Shown: one piece after another, positions 1-12,334 of the stretch
Layout of the letters: the number at the start of each line of letters is the position of its first letter
How positions within the stretch are numbered: position 1 is the stretch's first letter
Assembly: GCA_013350335.1 (NCBI GenBank)
Contig: CM023541.1
Location: 63,863,413 to 63,927,412 of the forward strand
Reading direction: 5' to 3'
DNA: 64,000 nucleotides
Source of the DNA: Chimonanthus salicifolius
Taxonomy: Eukaryota; Streptophyta; Magnoliopsida; Laurales; Calycanthaceae
The notes under the pieces: model-generated
Told to the model about the DNA's origin: nothing
The model's input: the letters and a program-made list of their open reading frames with translations, nothing else
Database searches by the model: none
Program-made: the position numbers and the translations under genes

Positions 1-381
1 AATACGTCGGGGAAGGTCCAAAGATTTTCATGGGTCAGGATCTTCCAAGCTGGTAAAATTTAAGGCATCTAAATGGGTTCAGGGTCCTCCAATATGGGAA
101 AAGCATGAGACGAACAGCTGCAAGTGATAGATATTCCTACCAAAAGAAAATTTTCAGTCTACACTCGAGAATGAAATTCCTTTCTGTAAAAGCCTTAACT
201 AATACAGGGCTGTTCTAAACATGGAAGATATGTGCCTTTCAACACACGCAAGACAACTTCACCTGTAAGTGATGAATATTCCTCTCAAAAGAAAATCTTT
301 TAGTCCAGAAATTCCATGAGTGATATCCACAACTACTCGATGGTTCTTCTAATCAACAAGATGAATGCTTAAGCTTGCTTA

Positions 382-3300
382 TCATTCTACCATGGCATCC
401 ACCGGGGCATCTGTCATAGGTGGAGCATCTTTTGCATGTTTCTTAAATTTCCTGCTGCTCTTACCTGCATAAAGCAGTAAATAGAGACTAAATCTAAAAA
501 CAATAAATTGGAACATAATAGTTGATCGTTTTTCAATGGAAGGAAGCATATGATAACTTGCCTTTACGATTTAAATTTTTAACTTTAAGCTTTCCAGCCT
601 TCTTCACATGAAATGTCTTCGGGGTCTTGTTACTTATTTCTTGAGAAGTCCCTAATTACACAGATGAGCACTTCAGCTGGTGAAATATGAAACCACTAAT
701 AACTAGTCTAGAATAATTCATCCTTCCAAATGTTTTAACCTTTCAAAAAAAGTCTACTACGTATAAGTACTCTCGTTATAAATTTCAAGGACAGAATCAA
801 ATCAATAAATTGGTACAAAGTGGAATGTTCCTTCTTTTCTCTCTTTTTCTTTTCTTTTCCCTTCTTTTTAGAGAGAGAGAGATTTCTTTTTTATTATTTC
901 TTGAGAGAATTCTTTTATGGTCTGTAATAGCATGTAGAAACCTGTCAGAACAAATAAGAATGGAGAAAATTGTTGCAAAGCAAAGGTGACAGATCTGCTA
1001 GATCATATATAAGCCATAGAGTACCTTTCTTAAGACAAATAAACTTTATTGAAAAGATATATATTTTTTGAAAAGCATTGAAAAAAGATAAAATTTCAGT
1101 TCTTAGAAAAGAAAGATCTATTGCTGGCAATGACAACAATGATGTTGATAACAAAGGTTGTGGATTGAGATAGGAGAGCAGGCCCATGGACACAGTTTAC
1201 CAAATCCCATCACGAGTGTCAACCTTAGATAGATGAGATAAACGGATTTGACAACAACAATACGATATTAAGAAAGAAAGATGCAGAGCAGACAGGTGCT
1301 TTTAACAAAGAAATATGCAGAAAATACAAGCTTAACTGTCTACAGAGAAAATTGATAGCACATTAACACCCAAAGAATTAGAGTAACAATTATTGTTTTG
1401 TACAATGTTGTGCAGATAGAGGCAATTCAATGCCCTTGGCTGAATATGAATCCCTGAAGAGATTGGAGGCTATTCTGACTTTCAACTCCTTCAACAAAAG
1501 CTCCATTTTGGATCATTGACATTAATGATTCTTTTTTTTTTGGTCAAGCGGGGACGGGGGAAAGAGGGAATATCATTTAAGATTGTTTGGTATGTGTTTA
1601 GAAAATGATAAACATCCTCAGTGTGAAGAATCAAAGGATTACAAGTACAAGGGGACGGGAGAAGGTCTTGGGTTCAAGTCACTCTCAACACAAAAGGACC
1701 ACGCCACATGGTGTTACCGGGTGTGTGTGGATGGAGAGGTTTGCACATGCCCCAAGGATTAGCAAGTGCTCTAAGAGGCCTGGACACCTTGGTTTTCAAA
1801 GAGGGGGGGGGGGGGGGGGGGGGGCCAGGGAGATGGGAGAATGAGAGGACCCTTAAATACTTTGAAAAGTGTGGTAATAATGACACGATAAATTATGAAG
1901 GGACAGATGGCATGCTTTTTAAGTACAACTCACAAAGCGACCTTAAAGAGATTGGAAAAACAGCGTTTAGTCTTTTGATAATGATGTAAAATTAGCCTCA
2001 AATAGAGAGCATGATAGATGAATTTGGTACAATGTTTGTACTAACAAGGGGGTTAGGTGGGAACAAGAGACCATAGCATAGCTCATATATGCTAATTAAT
2101 GCAACCATGAAGGTTGTTTGTTCGAGTCATCTCACCAATTGAAAATAATAACTAGCTGCAAAATGATCTCCAGTTTTCTCTATTTAGGTGCCTACTCAAC
2201 AAAAGGGAGGGGAGGGGGTGTTGAACCTAAGAGCCAACTCCTTGCCATAGTGAAAACATTGACTCCACCCCTATTTTTATTTTTATTTTGAACGAAGGTA
2301 AGAATATTATTCACTCAAGGAGAAGAAAAACAAGGCCAAGACAGGAAAAACAAAACAAGCCCGGGCAAGGCAAAGAAAAGAAGATAAGGCCTTGAAAGAA
2401 CAGGGCCACAAGAAACCCGAGACATCTGGGAAAAAGAGACAAGCTAAACAGAACCCAATCAGGCACGAAAGGAGAAAGAGGCAGGCCCACTAAGTAGCAG
2501 AGGTAGATATAGTCAGCATCTCATGTGGAGTGGATCCCCCGTTGGATAAAGCAACTCCACCCCTATTTACACCACCTTGTTAACCAACTTCGTACTTTAA
2601 AACTTCAGCCATATTCCAATAAAAACAAGAGAACACACTACCAACCAGCTGCTAAACAATACAAAAGCACTCAATGGAAAGAATGAGAACACAGTTCAGA
2701 GGTGAAAACCTATTTGAGGATAGATAGATGATAAATAGCAATAACCAGTTTCAAGTATACCAACACATGACCCACATTTCTAATTTAAAAGGCATGAAAC
2801 TAAAAAATAGGTAAAACAAGTTAGATGCTCTAATAAGATAGTTCCTTAAAACAGCAGTCATGAAATGACAGAGGGAAAGATAAAGATAGATAGAGAGGAG
2901 GAGCAGGGGGGAATTGATATTTTTATCATGCAACTTGAATTATTAGAAGCGATTGAAGTCAGATTTTTATTGTGCAACTTCGATTCACTTAAATTTAGTT
3001 TGGAGCCTTTGTGGGAACGAAATAATATGTTGTTCAGAAATACGAATGAGACCAGTGTGACGGTTGGAAGACGTGCTCTTGCTAAGTGTGCTCCTTGAGC
3101 CGTGTCATTACAGGTTTTCAAGAACATCTCTATGTCCGACATTTTGCGTGCCTGGAAAGAATGTGTTGATCTTGCGGCTTCTTTGTTTCATTTACTTTTT
3201 TCTAGTGCTTAGTTTTTTTCTGTTTTTTCTCTTTGTATTTGCACTTCTGGTACCTCTTTATCTATTATATATGAACCATTTCAAAAAAAAGCTTCGATTC

Positions 3301-4168
3301 ACTTGAATTGTTGGGATTGGATTTGGCACCAAAACTTGTCATTTTCATCATCATCAAACGCATTCATCCCATTAATATGTGGTCTACACTTACAATTCAA
3401 TTTGGCAATTTTTTTCTATGATCCGACTGCCATTCTGACCCCTAGGACTTGAATCCATAACCTTGAGGTTGCAACTATGACTACTGAACAACCCCTCGTG
3501 GGGTAGCTCAACTGGCAGACGCTCTGGAATCAGAGATCCCGAGTTCAAGTCCCGTACTTGCCCGATGCCTGTGGCTTGACGCCCTCGTACTCGGGGAGAG
3601 GTGGGGGTCTTGGGTTCTTAGTCATAAAAAAAAAAATACTGAACAATCATTCTAAAGGTTATTTAAAACAATCTCTGCCAACAATTCAAGTCGCATAAAA
3701 AAAATTTCAATCCAACTTAAATCTCTCTCTCTCTCCCCCCAACTTCGGTCATCCCTTGAGAGGAGAGAGGGGAAAAGTACAAGAAGAATATGGGAAAGAA
3801 TACCTTCAGCGACAGCCATTTCAACATCTTGCATTGTGACCAAGCCCTTTTGCAGGGCCTCCTTCTGGTCCTGAAATAAGAAAAACGAAACAAAGATAAG
3901 CCCAGTAAGTTAATGGGGCGGAAGAAATTGGAAACACAAAGAAACTTAGCAAAATCCACGGGATTTGATTGCTTCTCTTGTTGAATGAAAAGGTGAGTTT
4001 GTGTACCCGACGCCATTTATTGAAAAGCTTTCTCTTCCTTTTGCCAGAGATGGAGGTTGGCTGAGGCTTGATCTTTAGCTTTCCCGTGTTTGGCTCTCCA
4101 TGAATTGCTCGCTTCAGCTCTTGGATCTTCGCTCGCCTCTGCTTCTGTATCACGTTGAATTTCGCCAT
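382..4168 (-). CDS. Small basic plant-conserved protein of unknown function, 4 exons
   Basis: Four exons on the minus strand join in one frame: 4168-4007, 3870-3804, 651-562 and 464-382, giving 133 residues with a stop at 384-382. The ATG at 4168 is the first in a basic N-terminus (MAKFNVIQKQRRAKIQELKR). Residues 41-54 (SGKRKRKLFNKWRR) look like a nuclear localisation signal; exon 2 is acidic (QDVEMAVAEG), exon 3 again Lys-rich (KKAGKLKVKNLNRK), and the tail is acidic (MTDAPVDAMVE). I recall small plant proteins of this layout but no assigned function. The composition and a telobox at the start suggest a nuclear or nucleolar role; this is inference. Intron 2 (652-3803) is 3.15 kb and full of retroelement fragments. 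Intron 3 (465-561) uses a GC donor (AAAG|GCAAGT). All phases agree, so the model is fairly safe. Confidence 0.85.
1630..1803 (+). repeat. tRNA-derived SINE-like repeat (family 2), copy A
   Basis: It has a box-B-like motif (GGGTTCAAGTC near 1671) followed by a body that recurs at 32085-32205 (plus) and 37738-37860 (minus): CCGGGTGTGTGTGGAT, GGTTTGCACATGCCCC and a tail GGACACCTTGG. It ends against a 22 bp G run. It lies in intron 2 of the minus-strand gene. SINE identity is inferred from box B, size and dispersed copies. Confidence 0.5.
1803..1824. repeat. Poly(G) tract, 22 bp
   Basis: An uninterrupted run of 22 G directly at the end of the SINE-like repeat. The length may vary or be uncertain in the assembly. 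Confidence 0.9.
2277..2553 (-). mobile_element. 5'-truncated LINE tail with 15 bp target duplication
   Basis: The 15 bp ACTCCACCCCTATTT flanks this piece at 2262-2276 and 2554-2568. A T-rich left end (the poly(A) of an antisense element) is followed by sequence typical of plant LINE 3' ends read backwards. A long target duplication with a poly(A)-type end is the mark of target-primed reverse transcription. No coding part is left. Confidence 0.75.
3040..3290 (+). mobile_element. LINE 3' tail fragment
   Basis: The end (TTTGTATTTGCACTTCTGG, then TATATGAACCATTTCAAAAAAA) closely matches the tail at 29770-29872, so both are 3' ends of one poly(A)-ended LINE family. Only untranslated sequence can be seen; the 5' limit is uncertain. 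Confidence 0.6.
3492..3637 (+). mobile_element. tRNA-derived SINE with 10 bp target duplication (family 1)
   Basis: Box A (GTGGGGTAGCTCAACTGGC) and box B (GAGTTCAAGTCCC) lie near the 5' end, then a tRNA-unrelated body and an A tail. The 10 bp TACTGAACAA occurs at 3482-3491 and 3638-3647, a perfect target-site duplication. Related copies are at 24347-24523 (plus) and 24657-24819 (minus). Confidence 0.85.
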
Positions 4169-4189
4169 CTGATTTCCAACTGCTGCTGC

Positions 4190-4215
4190 TAAAAGCCTAA
4201 AACCCTAAAGAGGCA
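4190..4215 (-). promoter_or_regulatory. Telobox-like motif at the start of the minus-strand gene
   Basis: AAACCCTAAA lies about 35 bp upstream of the ATG at 4168. Teloboxes near the start site are typical of plant genes for ribosomal proteins and ribosome biogenesis. The same motif is in the leader of the CDP-DAG synthase gene (about 9684-9694). Function is inferred. Confidence 0.4.
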
Positions 4216-7200
4216 GTTTTGGAAGGAAAATGGACGGGAAATACGTTACTTCAATAAAATGTCAAAAATTAAAATAATAAAGAAATATAATTTTATATAA
4301 AATATTACATGTAATTATGGATCATTGAGCCGTGTGGTATGAAATGTGGATACAGTGGAATTTAGAATATGAGGTTGGTGGGTGTGAGACATAAACCTTT
4401 CCTTGTAAAATGTGTTCACATTAAAAGAAATTAAAATATGAGAAAGGTGTCTGTCTCTTGTTAAAGAAGACTGGACATCGACCTTCTCTCTTAAAAAATG
4501 AGAAGTGATAAAGAATTGTGAGAGGAAAAATTGGGAGAATTAGGACACTTCTTTAGTTATTGAATCCAATTATCCAAAGTCTATCAAACTTAAGATGAGG
4601 TGATCATTTTCCTTAATGCATTTTAATTGAATAATTACAGATGGCTATTGGTCTCAAAATTTTATTTTGAATTACTCCACAATGTATTTCGTATATTGGA
4701 ATTCGCTTACCCATTATATGCTACGTGTTGGAAATAAGACTTCTAATACTATGTCTTGGGGGCCGCAAACAAGTTCCATGAGAAGGGTAAAGAGAAGAGT
4801 TGTTTGAGGTTGGGCCACTCTACATATCATCTAGTCTTTTAGGTTGGAAGTCCAGGCCCAATAGTGATATCAAAGCCAAAGTCTAAACCGCAACATGTGG
4901 ACTCAAGAATCCCCTAGCTGAATGGGATGATTAGTGATGTTCCATCTGCCATTTGAGGGGGGTTGTGAGAAGGGTAAAGAATATAGTTATTTAGGACTGC
5001 GTCACTCCACCTATTAGACTAATCTTTTGGGCTGGAAGTGCAAGCCCAACAATATGAACTTAGAATGATTCGATTTAGTTGATTCCTGTCGTCATTTGAT
5101 TGGAGTAACAATGAGCTCATTCGATTGACTTATGTTTTTATAAAATGAAAAAAATAAAAAATAAGATAAAAACATTTTAATGAAATTTAGAAAGATGCTC
5201 CAGGGCCTTTCATAGAAGATATTAGGCTCTGATAAAATAAAGACAGTGTGCTTAATTTTTTAATTTTGAAGTGAACTAAATGAGCTAAATTTATGGGTGG
5301 AATCTTTGAAGCTTATATGAAAATTTTAATACGAATTAAATCGTGACAATTCAATATATGATAAATTAGGAAACACAACAAGCACAAAGAAATGAGCATT
5401 GCTATGTATCTAACTTCTTATATACAGTCTCGAGTTCCTTCCAATAGATAGCCTACTATGGTCTATTCAATGAAAAAAAAATGTGTAATGAATAATGAGA
5501 AAAAAACATAATGTCGACAAAACTAGCTCTGTTTAAAAAGAATCACTATCCAAAATATATAATATATATACTTCTTCCATCATATTTTAGTTATCTCATT
5601 TGAAACATTTGTATTTTTAAGAAACTCTCTTTATAATGTCAGCGCTCAATGTCATCTCATTCATTTTCAACACACTTTATACTACTCTAATATAAACAAG
5701 ACAACTATTTTAACATAATTTCAAAATCCATATAAACCAACTAAATTGCGACAGAATGAGTATAATTTTTTTATAGTTTACTTATAACTGCAAATCATCA
5801 AATACATTTACCTCTTGTGAGCTGTCATTTAAATAAATCATCCATCTACATAATTTGTATTCTCACCTTCAAATATTAAAATTTAAAAATATTGTACCCT
5901 AATTATCATTGAGCTTGGAGCTTTTTGAATCACACATTGTAATCTTCAAATGAGATAAAAATGCATACATACAAGAGTATTGGCATGCATATGTACACCA
6001 ACAATTCAGACATGAGAACAACATCATGAACTTTTCAATTTACAAGAGCTGCTCGGGTAAAAGTAATTTTTTTATTCAAGTACTGAAGTACATGTGGATG
6101 TACGTACATCATTAAAAGAAAATATTGAAGGATGCTCTTGTCTAACCTTAGGTTGATTGATTTAAGTTACCAATCAATAAGATAAATAAGATAAAGAGAT
6201 CTTCAACGTGAATATTGGCTACGTTTGTTTGAGGCGTAAAGAGGGAGAAACACCGGTAATCCTGATTTTTCTGTGGCAAGTGGCATTCGTAAACCCATGC
6301 CTCTCATTCCCTCTTCGTATTTCTCTCGTCCTCTTCCTCAACCGCGAGTACTCTTTTCCTCCTGCGATTGGACGACGCAACAGCCTCTGGCCTCAGCAAC
6401 CTGGACAGGTACTCTTTTATCTAGTTTCTTTCTACTTCATCTATGTTGGCTTTAATAGTATTAAGGATAATCCTCACCAGAGTTGATTTTCTATACTTGT
6501 GCCATTTAATTAGCATATTCCTTTATTACGGGATTGTAATCGATCATTCTTTGATTATTTGCTCTGTGTATAGGCTTTGTTTTTCTATATATATATATTG
6601 ATTAATGAGAAGGGCAAGATAAGCCATTATTCAGAAATCTACAAGTAAAAGGGAATGCAGAGAAAGGGACGGTAGGTCCTCTTTCCGTTGTCTCTCCATC
6701 TATTTTACTGAGTTTTCTCTTCTTTCTTTCTATGTATCTCTGCTTCCAACTTCAAAGTTATTTCCCTTTCCAACCCATATGTTCTAAGAAATAAATCAAT
6801 ATCATTTGAAAATCTTCCATTTCTCTCTAACTTCTTTTGTGCATTTGCTTGGCATAAACAGAGGCTGGTTTTAAAAAATGTTAGATTTTGATCTTATGCA
6901 TTCATGTTTTTATAGAATTTTAAACTTACAGTCTGTTTACTGAATCAATTCTGAACACAATTGTAGTATATAATGTTCATGATAACACTTTCTTTATTCA
7001 TTATTATATTTAGCTGATAATTGGTATGAGATGCATAATTCTTTATTTTTTATATACCATTTTTATACATGGAGTGTATATGATAGAGTGTACAATTTGT
7101 TATAGAAATTTTATGAAATAATGAACCATTTCATATGAATATTTTATTGTTATAGACTATTTTTGACATGTTTTATTTTAATTAGTCAATGCAAGGGTGT

Positions 7201-8811
7201 AAAGTTCTTACAAGTGCATATTTTATAGGTTGTAAAATTGTGGATTGTTCGAAAAATAGATAGAACTCTGTCAAATTTTCGGTAGAATTCCTTACCTTGA
7301 TTAACAACCATTTAGAAATGAAAAAAAAAAATGACTTGAAAAAATGGGTTCTTAATATTAATTTTATTTTAATTGTGATTTATTAACTTGGATTTTTTAT
7401 AAACTATTGTTATGACTTATTATATTATATATTCCACATCACCAAGAGACAAATTATGATTTTTCATGAAGAGATATGTTGGCATTTTTTATTCATTTAT
7501 TAGGATTTTAAAAAATTATATGTAAAAACTAGTGAATGATGGGTTATATGTAAAAATTAGAAAGCAAGTGTTTTTTTTTTTTTGAATGATGGACTAGATT
7601 TTATTCAAAAGAGGAAAGCCCCAAAAAACAATACAACTGACAAAACTGCCCACAGTCCGGCCAATTTTGAATGATGAGTGTTTATTTTAAATTATAATTA
7701 CAAAAAAGAATATATATAAATTGTATAATATTATTATAAGATATATTGTTATCTTTTAATTGGTGAATATTATTTAATAGTTATATTTTATAAATTTTAT
7801 TTTTATTTTTTATGTTATATAAATTTATTAAAAATGATTGATTCTCATAAAATTGTTAATATAAAAAAAATATTCTTATTGTAAGTTTTAACTTTTCCAC
7901 TACAATTATCAAAAAAGATACTTGCAAAAAATATTCATAATGAATTATCCACTCTTGATTACTTGTCTCTGTAAATTTTACCCCTCGTCCAAACGCAAGT
8001 CGTTAATTCTAAACTAACATAACACGTTTTTATAATTTAATCATCACGCAAATGTTTAATACGACAAACTTAATTTGTAATTCAATTAAAAAAACTTAAT
8101 CTTGCTTTTAATTACTGGGAGTTGCGTAGTTAAAAGAAGAAGTCACAGGTATTGAATTCCAAATGAGTTAAGAGTTAGCTGTACGTATCAATGAAATAAA
8201 TAATAATAAAATGTATTGTGCAATCTCAATCTTAAATGCTATATCCTTGTCATTACCTGGGCCCACTATAGATTTCTCGATTAAATAATGGTTCATTAAT
8301 TTGCACATTTAATATAAATGCTAAATAATTAACTTTAATTTCATCTCTTATTGTTTTCCATATCTCAAATCAATCACTTCCTTCACCATCAGAATAATAT
8401 GATGCTTGATTAATTTTTTTATCAATCTCGAAAAAACAATCAAGTAAAGGAGAACCAATCATAGCAAGGTTAAACCTTATAATTTTAATCTTTATTGATA
8501 AGCTTTGGAATCTTATAATGTTGAAGGTCTATTTTTTAATTATTTTTTTAAACGAATGTTGAAGGTATATATATTCCCCTTCACATTCATTCAATTTTTT
8601 TCCCTTTGGAGAAAGGAGGGAGGTTATTGTCATGAATTTTATTAAAACAATGTCTCTTTAACTATCTTAATTTTTGCACAAAATAAAACTAAAAAATAAC
8701 TATATTTTTATCTATTATTATTTTTAATGTATCTTCATTTGATATATAAATAATGAATTTCTTTGCAAGCCTTAGTTATCTCTAAAAAGGGTTGAATTCG
8801 AGATTTTTAAT
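4216..8811. other. AT-rich intergenic DNA, mostly unassigned
   Basis: No convincing gene is seen between the start of the minus-strand gene and the MITE at 8812, apart from the possible orphan exon listed separately. At about 4770-5060 a segment occurs twice in diverged form (AGAAGGGTAAAGA, then TTGGGCCACTC or CTGCGTCACTC, then GGTTGGAAGTCCAGGCCCAA or GGCTGGAAGTGCAAGCCCAA), which suggests an old transposon. At 7568-7670 a T run followed by TTTTATTCAAAAGAGGAAAG looks like an antisense LINE tail. Confidence 0.5.
6230..6408 (+). other. Possible orphan first exon or gene fragment
   Basis: A GC-richer island in AT-rich DNA reads MASGIRKPMPLIPSSYFSRP from an ATG at 6273, Ser/Pro/Arg-rich and without acidic residues at first, as in organelle leaders. 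It ends at a good donor (TGGACAG|GTACTC, about 6408). I found no continuing exon before 9.6 kb and recognise no protein. It could be a captured exon or pure chance. Confidence 0.2.
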
Positions 8812-9279
8812 GGTGGCCATCCTAATACGAAAAAACTATTTTAGGAGACACAATTTTTTTGAATTTCTTACTTTGCCCTCATTCATTTATACGGATTTTA
8901 GTGGACTTTCAGAAATTGGTTAATTGGATCGATGCATTGGACCGGATCACTTGGAAATAAAAATTTGTGGAAGTGATCAAGTCAGTGCACTGATTTGGAC
9001 TCTTTCATATTTCAAAAAATCGTTGCATTGACCAAAACACATTTCTCAAATTTCCATTTTCAAGTGATCCAGTCGATTTTTGAGACGTGAAAGAGTCAAA
9101 ATCGGTGCACCAACAGGATTACTTTTCTCAAATTTCCATTTCCCAATGATCCGGTCTGGTGCACAGTGAACTGATTTATGAAATTCCATTAAAACCAGTA
9201 CAAATAGATTTGAGTAAAATGAGAAGTTCACTAAAACTCGTGTCTCCTAAAAGAGTTTTCCCGTATTAGAATAGACACC
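8812..9279. mobile_element. Foldback MITE, about 470 bp
   Basis: The ends are inverted repeats of about 45 bp: the left begins GGTGGCCATCCTAATACG and continues into TTTTAGGAGACAC; the right is the reverse complement of GGTGTCTATTCTAATACG and TTTTAGGAGACAC. Internal parts also pair (GTGATCAAGTCAGTGCAC and CAAGTGATCCAGTC types), so the element can fold on itself. No clear target duplication was found. It lies about 320 bp upstream of the inferred first exon of the CDP-DAG synthase gene. Confidence 0.7.
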
Positions 9280-9594
9280 CTGAATTTATTTTTATCAGTT
9301 TAAACTTAATGTAGATTTTACGAATATGATGCATATATATTTTTTTAATCTATAATACTTAATTTAGTGCTTATTGTGCTTCATATGAATATTATAAAAT
9401 ATTTACATTTAATTTTAGAAAATAATAGTAATTTTACTAGTTAAAAACATGTTCCTGTAAATGGGTGCACATGATACTTTTCCAATTCTAACCATCAATT
9501 ATTTATTGGTCATAACTTTTTCCATTTTAAAATTAAATTAGAGTTTAAGCTTCTTAAAATCTTTCACTACGCCATGGCATCCAATTCTAAGTAT

Positions 9595-9749
9595 TTCAAC
9601 TCAAGAAAGCCCATCACAGGTGGGCCACACGAGAGAGCTTGAGACAGAGAGCTCTAGAGAAGATCTTTTCTTCGAGGCCAAAGCAAACCCTAAAGCTGTC
9701 TCGTTCGCTGCCTCTCTCAGCCCATCTCTCGCCTCTCTGAAAACCTCAG
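9595..9749 (+). promoter_or_regulatory. Probable promoter edge and untranslated first exon of the CDP-DAG synthase gene
   Basis: A CT-rich leader with a telobox (AAACCCTAAA near 9686) ends at a strong donor (ACCTCAG|GTATG, 9749/9750). Just upstream GCCCA and TGGGCC (9608-9622) resemble site II elements. No coding exon follows before 19984, so this best fits an untranslated exon spliced to 19984. The transcription start is not resolved, and a separate transcript cannot be excluded. Confidence 0.45.
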
Positions 9750-10189
9750 GTATGTTTCTTCTTTATATTCTCCTCCTTCCTCTTTAATCCTCCTCCATTT
9801 GTCTCTTATTTTTTCATTTGAATGCTTGAATAGAAATTTTCTCACGATATAGGACCGTATATACGTAATTTACACGGATGTTCTACGTATTCTCCTTTCG
9901 ATCTTTTCAGTAGCTACGAAAGAAACCCATGTCAGCCTCTGAAGTCAATTATTCTGCATTTTTACTTTCTGGATCACGACGTTAAACGGTCCTTTTGGAA
10001 TAGATTTTTTTTCCCATTTATTATTGCTTAGATGATGGTTATTTTGATGAAGACGAGATGACGTTGTTGGTGACGGTGACTCCATTTGGGGTTTCGTTCG
10101 TGTCCGCCTGAACGTCGAAGCACTAAATCTGACGTAAAATCATACGGGTGAAATCCAAATCACCTGCCTCAGTGCAATTTTCAGCCCTT

Positions 10190-11045
10190 TTACGTAAGCC
10201 CGTTTTGGGTTCATCCTTTTCAGAAGGCTTGACATATATATATATATATATATAACTTCCTGTCAGTGGCCTCTGCAGAAAGCGTTTGTGTTTTGGTTTC
10301 TTGTTGAGTTTGGCTACTTCCTATTCTATCACAGTCACTCGGATATATGGCTCAATTGCAGTAAATGGAGAAAATAAGAGTCGAGGATGACAAAAACGTC
10401 AGCTGAATCTTCCATGTATACCAGTTATGGCTAAATCAGTTAATGCAATCACCTCTTTTATTTTTAAATTGTGAGACCATTTGGAGTTCATCTTTCAGAG
10501 GAGACTCAGCAATTTTCTTTTAATTTTTTAATTTTAACTTTTTCTTAGTGGCCTATTTGGAAAACATTTGGATTTTTGGTTTCTTCTTTGTTTGTTCTAT
10601 TTCTTATTCTATCGCATGACACTTGTGAATTTGCCTCAATTTCACTAAATGGGAGAAAATAAGAATGTAGGACATAAACTTCAGCTGAATCTTCCATGCA
10701 TGTGAATTATGGCTAAAACTGTTAATGCAATCTTCTGTTTCTTATTTTTTTTTTAATATAAGCCCATTTGGAGTTAGTCCTTTTCGAGGGCCCAACAGTT
10801 TTATTACTTGTATATTTTTATTTTAACTTTTGTTGGCAATATCTGCTGAAACTTATTTTTTTTTGGATTTCTTTTTGATCTTCATACTTTCATCTATTTT
10901 ATTTTTTATTTTTTACGTTCCTTGGTTCAATACTTAGGGACTTGGCTCGATTTCACTAGTTAGAGAAAATAAGAATTTAGGATGACTAAAACCTTACCTG
11001 AATCTCCATGTATCTAAGTTATGGCTAAAAGTCAATTTAAAAATA
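10190..11045. repeat. Three diverged tandem copies of a ~285 bp segment
   Basis: Three anchors recur in order: GCCCGTTTTGGGTTCATCC / GACCATTTGGAGTTCATC / GCCCATTTGGAGTTAGTCC at about 10199, 10474 and 10763, and the motif CCATG(T/C)AT..AGTTATGGCTAAA at about 10412, 10694 and 10996. The copies differ by substitutions and small gaps, so the triplication is old. An (AT)n run lies in copy 1. Confidence 0.7.
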
Positions 11046-11194
11046 TCCCAATAACGAATTTTAGACAAGAAAAATGTGATAGTAGTTTTTCCTACCATGC
11101 AATGATGTCTAGATGAGTGACTCAGTGTATAAAATGTGGAAGCAAATGGATGAAGGTCTATTGGCATGAGAAAACAGTGCATCACATATTATGT

Positions 11195-11800
11195 ATTTTT
11201 TGTTGAATGACGATATTAATATTAAAAGAAAGAAACAATTAGAGTACAACAGCACCTGAAATAAAATACAATAAAGAAGCCCTAACAGGGCCAAAATTGT
11301 GGCAAAACAGCAAAAACTACTAAGCCACAAGCAGTCACAAACAACAAGAAGCACCTAAACTGGGAAAGAAATTAACAAACAGAAAAACACTAAGAAAGAC
11401 ATTCATCCTTGTTACCGGTGATCAACTGATGTCTAGAAACTCCTCGCTTTGCAAGCACATTCACATCACTATTCAATTCTCTAGGAATAGCCAAGAAGAC
11501 CACTGGAGCATTTGTATTCAAATCAAAGATTTCTTCCACATTTTTTGCAACTTTTCAAGGACAAACGTCCCCATTCTTAGCCCAGCTAATAACAGATTTA
11601 CCGTCAACTTCAATAAAAGAGGTTTCCTTTCCCCTCTCTTCATGGTAAACTTCAGTTACTACTTGGATAGGGTTTTGAAAGCCACAAAGCAATCATCCAT
11701 TGGTGAGCTAGGATTATGGTCATCTAAACTAGCAATAACAAGTGCTAGGCTGCTAGCCCTTTCGATCTTTTTTTTTTTGCAATTTCTTCTATCTTATGTT
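11195..11800 (-). pseudogene. Degenerate LINE 3' end with RNase H (RVT_3-type) remnant
   Basis: On the minus strand about 11420-11690 reads FIEVDGKSVISWAKNGDVC and then FLAIPRELNSDVNVLAKRGV, the end of the plant LINE RNase H domain (IPRExNxxADxLAKRG type). A stop codon interrupts the frame. The downstream A-rich sequence to about 11195 would be the 3' tail. It lies antisense to the host gene. Confidence 0.6.
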
Positions 11801-12334
11801 TTTTAACCAAAACCCACCCTTTTGATCTAGATTCCATACTATTCACCCTCATCTTATACGAGTCTTCATTATCCACGCCCAGAAGCAACATTGTTTGAGA
11901 AGACCCCCTTCCATTGTTGACGAAAATCTCCAACCCCGTAGGAGAGGTTGGGATAGGACGAAGGGACCCCATCCTCTTTTTATCTCGAAGTATGGCACCA
12001 TCACTTCCTAAAGACTTTGGTTTGTCTTTAGCTCTTATTTTAGCAACCAGAGATGTTGGTTATGGGGCCAACAATCCAACGCTGGCGGTGGTCTCCTTCA
12101 ATGCCAATGTTACCCTTAGGCCCGTAGGGACTAACCACCATAGTGGACTGACCACTACAACCTCATACGAAGGGCCACTTGTACCATAATGGTGGGTGGG
12201 TGAAAAAATCACATTGACAAGGAGGTGCAAGGCTTGGGTGCTTATATGAAGGGGTCGCCTTCTTCACATACAACAACGCGTTTTAAAGACGTGAGCCCAA
12301 CAAGAAAATCGAGCCAAACCCGACATCTTCACTA

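Noticed and set aside
1605..1989. Open frames across the first poly(G) tract
   Set aside because: The glycine or proline runs come from the homopolymer; the rest is SINE sequence.
2085..2150. Weak tRNA-like stretch (TAGCTCATATATGC ... GTTCGAGTC)
   Set aside because: Only box B is convincing; no tail, copy or duplication was found.
3492..3565. Possible true tRNA gene from box A/B
   Set aside because: No acceptor stem or cloverleaf closes, and an A tail with target duplication marks a SINE. The same holds for 24347, 25447 and 43806.
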